A stretch of 20,910 bases of DNA from Conoideocrella luteorostrata (lineage: Eukaryota > Ascomycota > Sordariomycetes > Hypocreales > Clavicipitaceae). Shown in pieces: positions 19,881 to 20,910 of the stretch (positions within the stretch are counted from its first letter, which is position 1; every line of letters begins with the position of its first letter). The position numbers were made by a program, and so were the translations under genes. The notes under the pieces were generated by a model. The model worked only from the letters and a program-made list of their open reading frames with translations, was not told where the DNA came from and did no database searches. The stretch lies in contig JASWJB010000511.1 of the NCBI GenBank assembly GCA_032433595.1, forward strand, positions 1 to 20,910, in the 5' to 3' direction.

Positions 19881-20357
19881 AATTACACGGGCAGAACAAT
19901 GAAACAAACCGATAGCCATTCCTGACTAGATATCTGTGCCGGAACCACCAAGCACTGCAGCAAGTTTTCGCCGGGACAGCCTGTGATCGCCACTAAGTTA
20001 AGTCCAGCATGCGGTAACACCAGAGTCATGTGACATGCGTCTGCAGTTTGACACAACACCACGCATCTCACCACACCACTTTGTCCAAGCCCTGGTCGGC
20101 TTTGTTGCTGGTGCGTCGTCTTCGTGACACGCGCACTGGCCACATGGAAAAGCATAGATTTGTGCCAAGCCATCGTGTATACACGACACAGTCACACTGA
20201 TATAATACCAGACAGCCTTGTAAACAGGGAGACAAATAAGGTGCCGAAGGGTGGATAGGGGACTGACTGACAGCTGGGACACGGATCGCACGAGGACGCA
20301 CCCCCACAACTTTATTTGGCTTTATCGATCGACGCGCCCGTGATTTGGGGTTTACGC

Positions 20358-20373
20358 TACGGAGTACTCCGTA
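20358..20373. repeat. Perfect 16-bp palindrome TACGGAGTACTCCGTA
   Basis: A perfect palindrome of two TACGGAGTA half-sites overlapping at the central TA. Single half-sites occur at 2325-2333, 2933-2941 and 20517-20525, and a diverged inverted form at 4737-4751. All copies are in intergenic DNA. Confidence 0.85.
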
Positions 20374-20910
20374 CCTTACTAATAAATTCTGTGGAAAGCT
20401 CACGCGGGGGCCAGGTCGGTTTATGCTGCTACAGTCCCGGGTAGCCGGCAACGTGGCCATCGCACAACTGCGGCCCCGCCCCCGGCCAGATCATCAGTTG
20501 GCAAATGCCGCGAAAATACGGAGTAAAGATGGATCTTATCGATCGAACAGGTCGGAAATAACTAATGCCAAACATTAGATGGAGCTGGGCTCTAGGCGCC
20601 AGGTCCATTGCACGATGTTAATTAATTGGGGGAGCTACGCGACGATTGCGGGAGCGGGATTGGAAATGGGGCGCGCGGCAGTCGGAGTCACCACGAAGCT
20701 TCAAGGCTCAGACTCAAGCTCAGGGTCTTTCTCCTTGTAGCCCCGAAAACTCGGCCACTACGTTACGGGCGGCAGGTTCGTCTCGATTTCTTTCGAGGAG
20801 CTCCTTTTTGGCGCCTTGCCAAGGTTCAATGGCCACGGCGCGCCGTTGCCAGCCCTAACTATTCCGTAGATGCCGACCGGTGCTTAGAATGCGATCACGT
20901 TTCTTTTTTT

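Larger units (their letters stand above)
19589..20910. other. Intergenic right end of the window
   Basis: No supported gene. The left side is the 3' flank of the DUF1275 gene, with an alternating GC/GT tract and a perfect hairpin listed separately. The right side (about 20340-20910) has the 16-base palindrome at 20358, another half-site at 20517 and short GC-rich frames; it may be the promoter of a gene lying outside the window. Confidence 0.5.

Overview
This window looks like nuclear DNA of a filamentous ascomycete (Pezizomycotina, probably a Sordariomycete such as a member of the Hypocreales; the class is inference). The evidence is short introns of 83-105 nt with GT..AG ends and CTAAC/CTGAC-type branch sites, AACATG/ACCATG start contexts, long gene-poor intergenic DNA with microsatellites, and the gene families present. 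I find six protein-coding genes and no rRNA, tRNA or CRISPR array. No intact mobile element is visible.

Left part (1-6036): two homologous HsbA-type (hydrophobic surface-binding / cell-wall galactomannoprotein family) secreted proteins face each other convergently. The first (936-1745, +) has a Ser/Thr/Pro/Gly-rich stalk and a GPI-type tail. The second (3101-3637, -) has the same domain but no stalk or anchor. Together they look like a wall-bound plus released pair acting at the cell surface. The 2.4 kb that follows holds no convincing gene.

Middle (6037-12436): a two-exon bHLH transcription factor on the minus strand (430 aa, His-Glu-Arg E-box code, Ino4/Mlx-like) has a 3.5 kb gene-free upstream region containing a C-rich/G-rich quadruplex-type block. 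Next comes a minus-strand, single-exon PLP enzyme of aminotransferase class V. It resembles the N-terminal sulfurase domain of molybdenum cofactor sulfurase but stands alone, without a MOSC domain.

Right part (12437-20910): 2.8 kb of gene-poor DNA with a CAGTC microsatellite precedes a minus-strand two-exon isocitrate lyase/PEP mutase superfamily C-C lyase (342 aa). A plus-strand DUF1275 membrane protein follows (278 aa, three exons, the middle one only 30 nt), with a Z-DNA-type alternating tract just after it. The last 1.3 kb has no supported gene but carries a perfect 16-bp palindrome, TACGGAGTACTCCGTA. Its half-site recurs elsewhere in the window.

No pathway links all six genes. The standalone sulfurase-like enzyme and the C-C lyase share a strand and lie in gene-poor accessory-looking DNA, but they are 2.8 kb apart and no core biosynthetic enzyme is present, so calling a metabolite cluster would be speculation.
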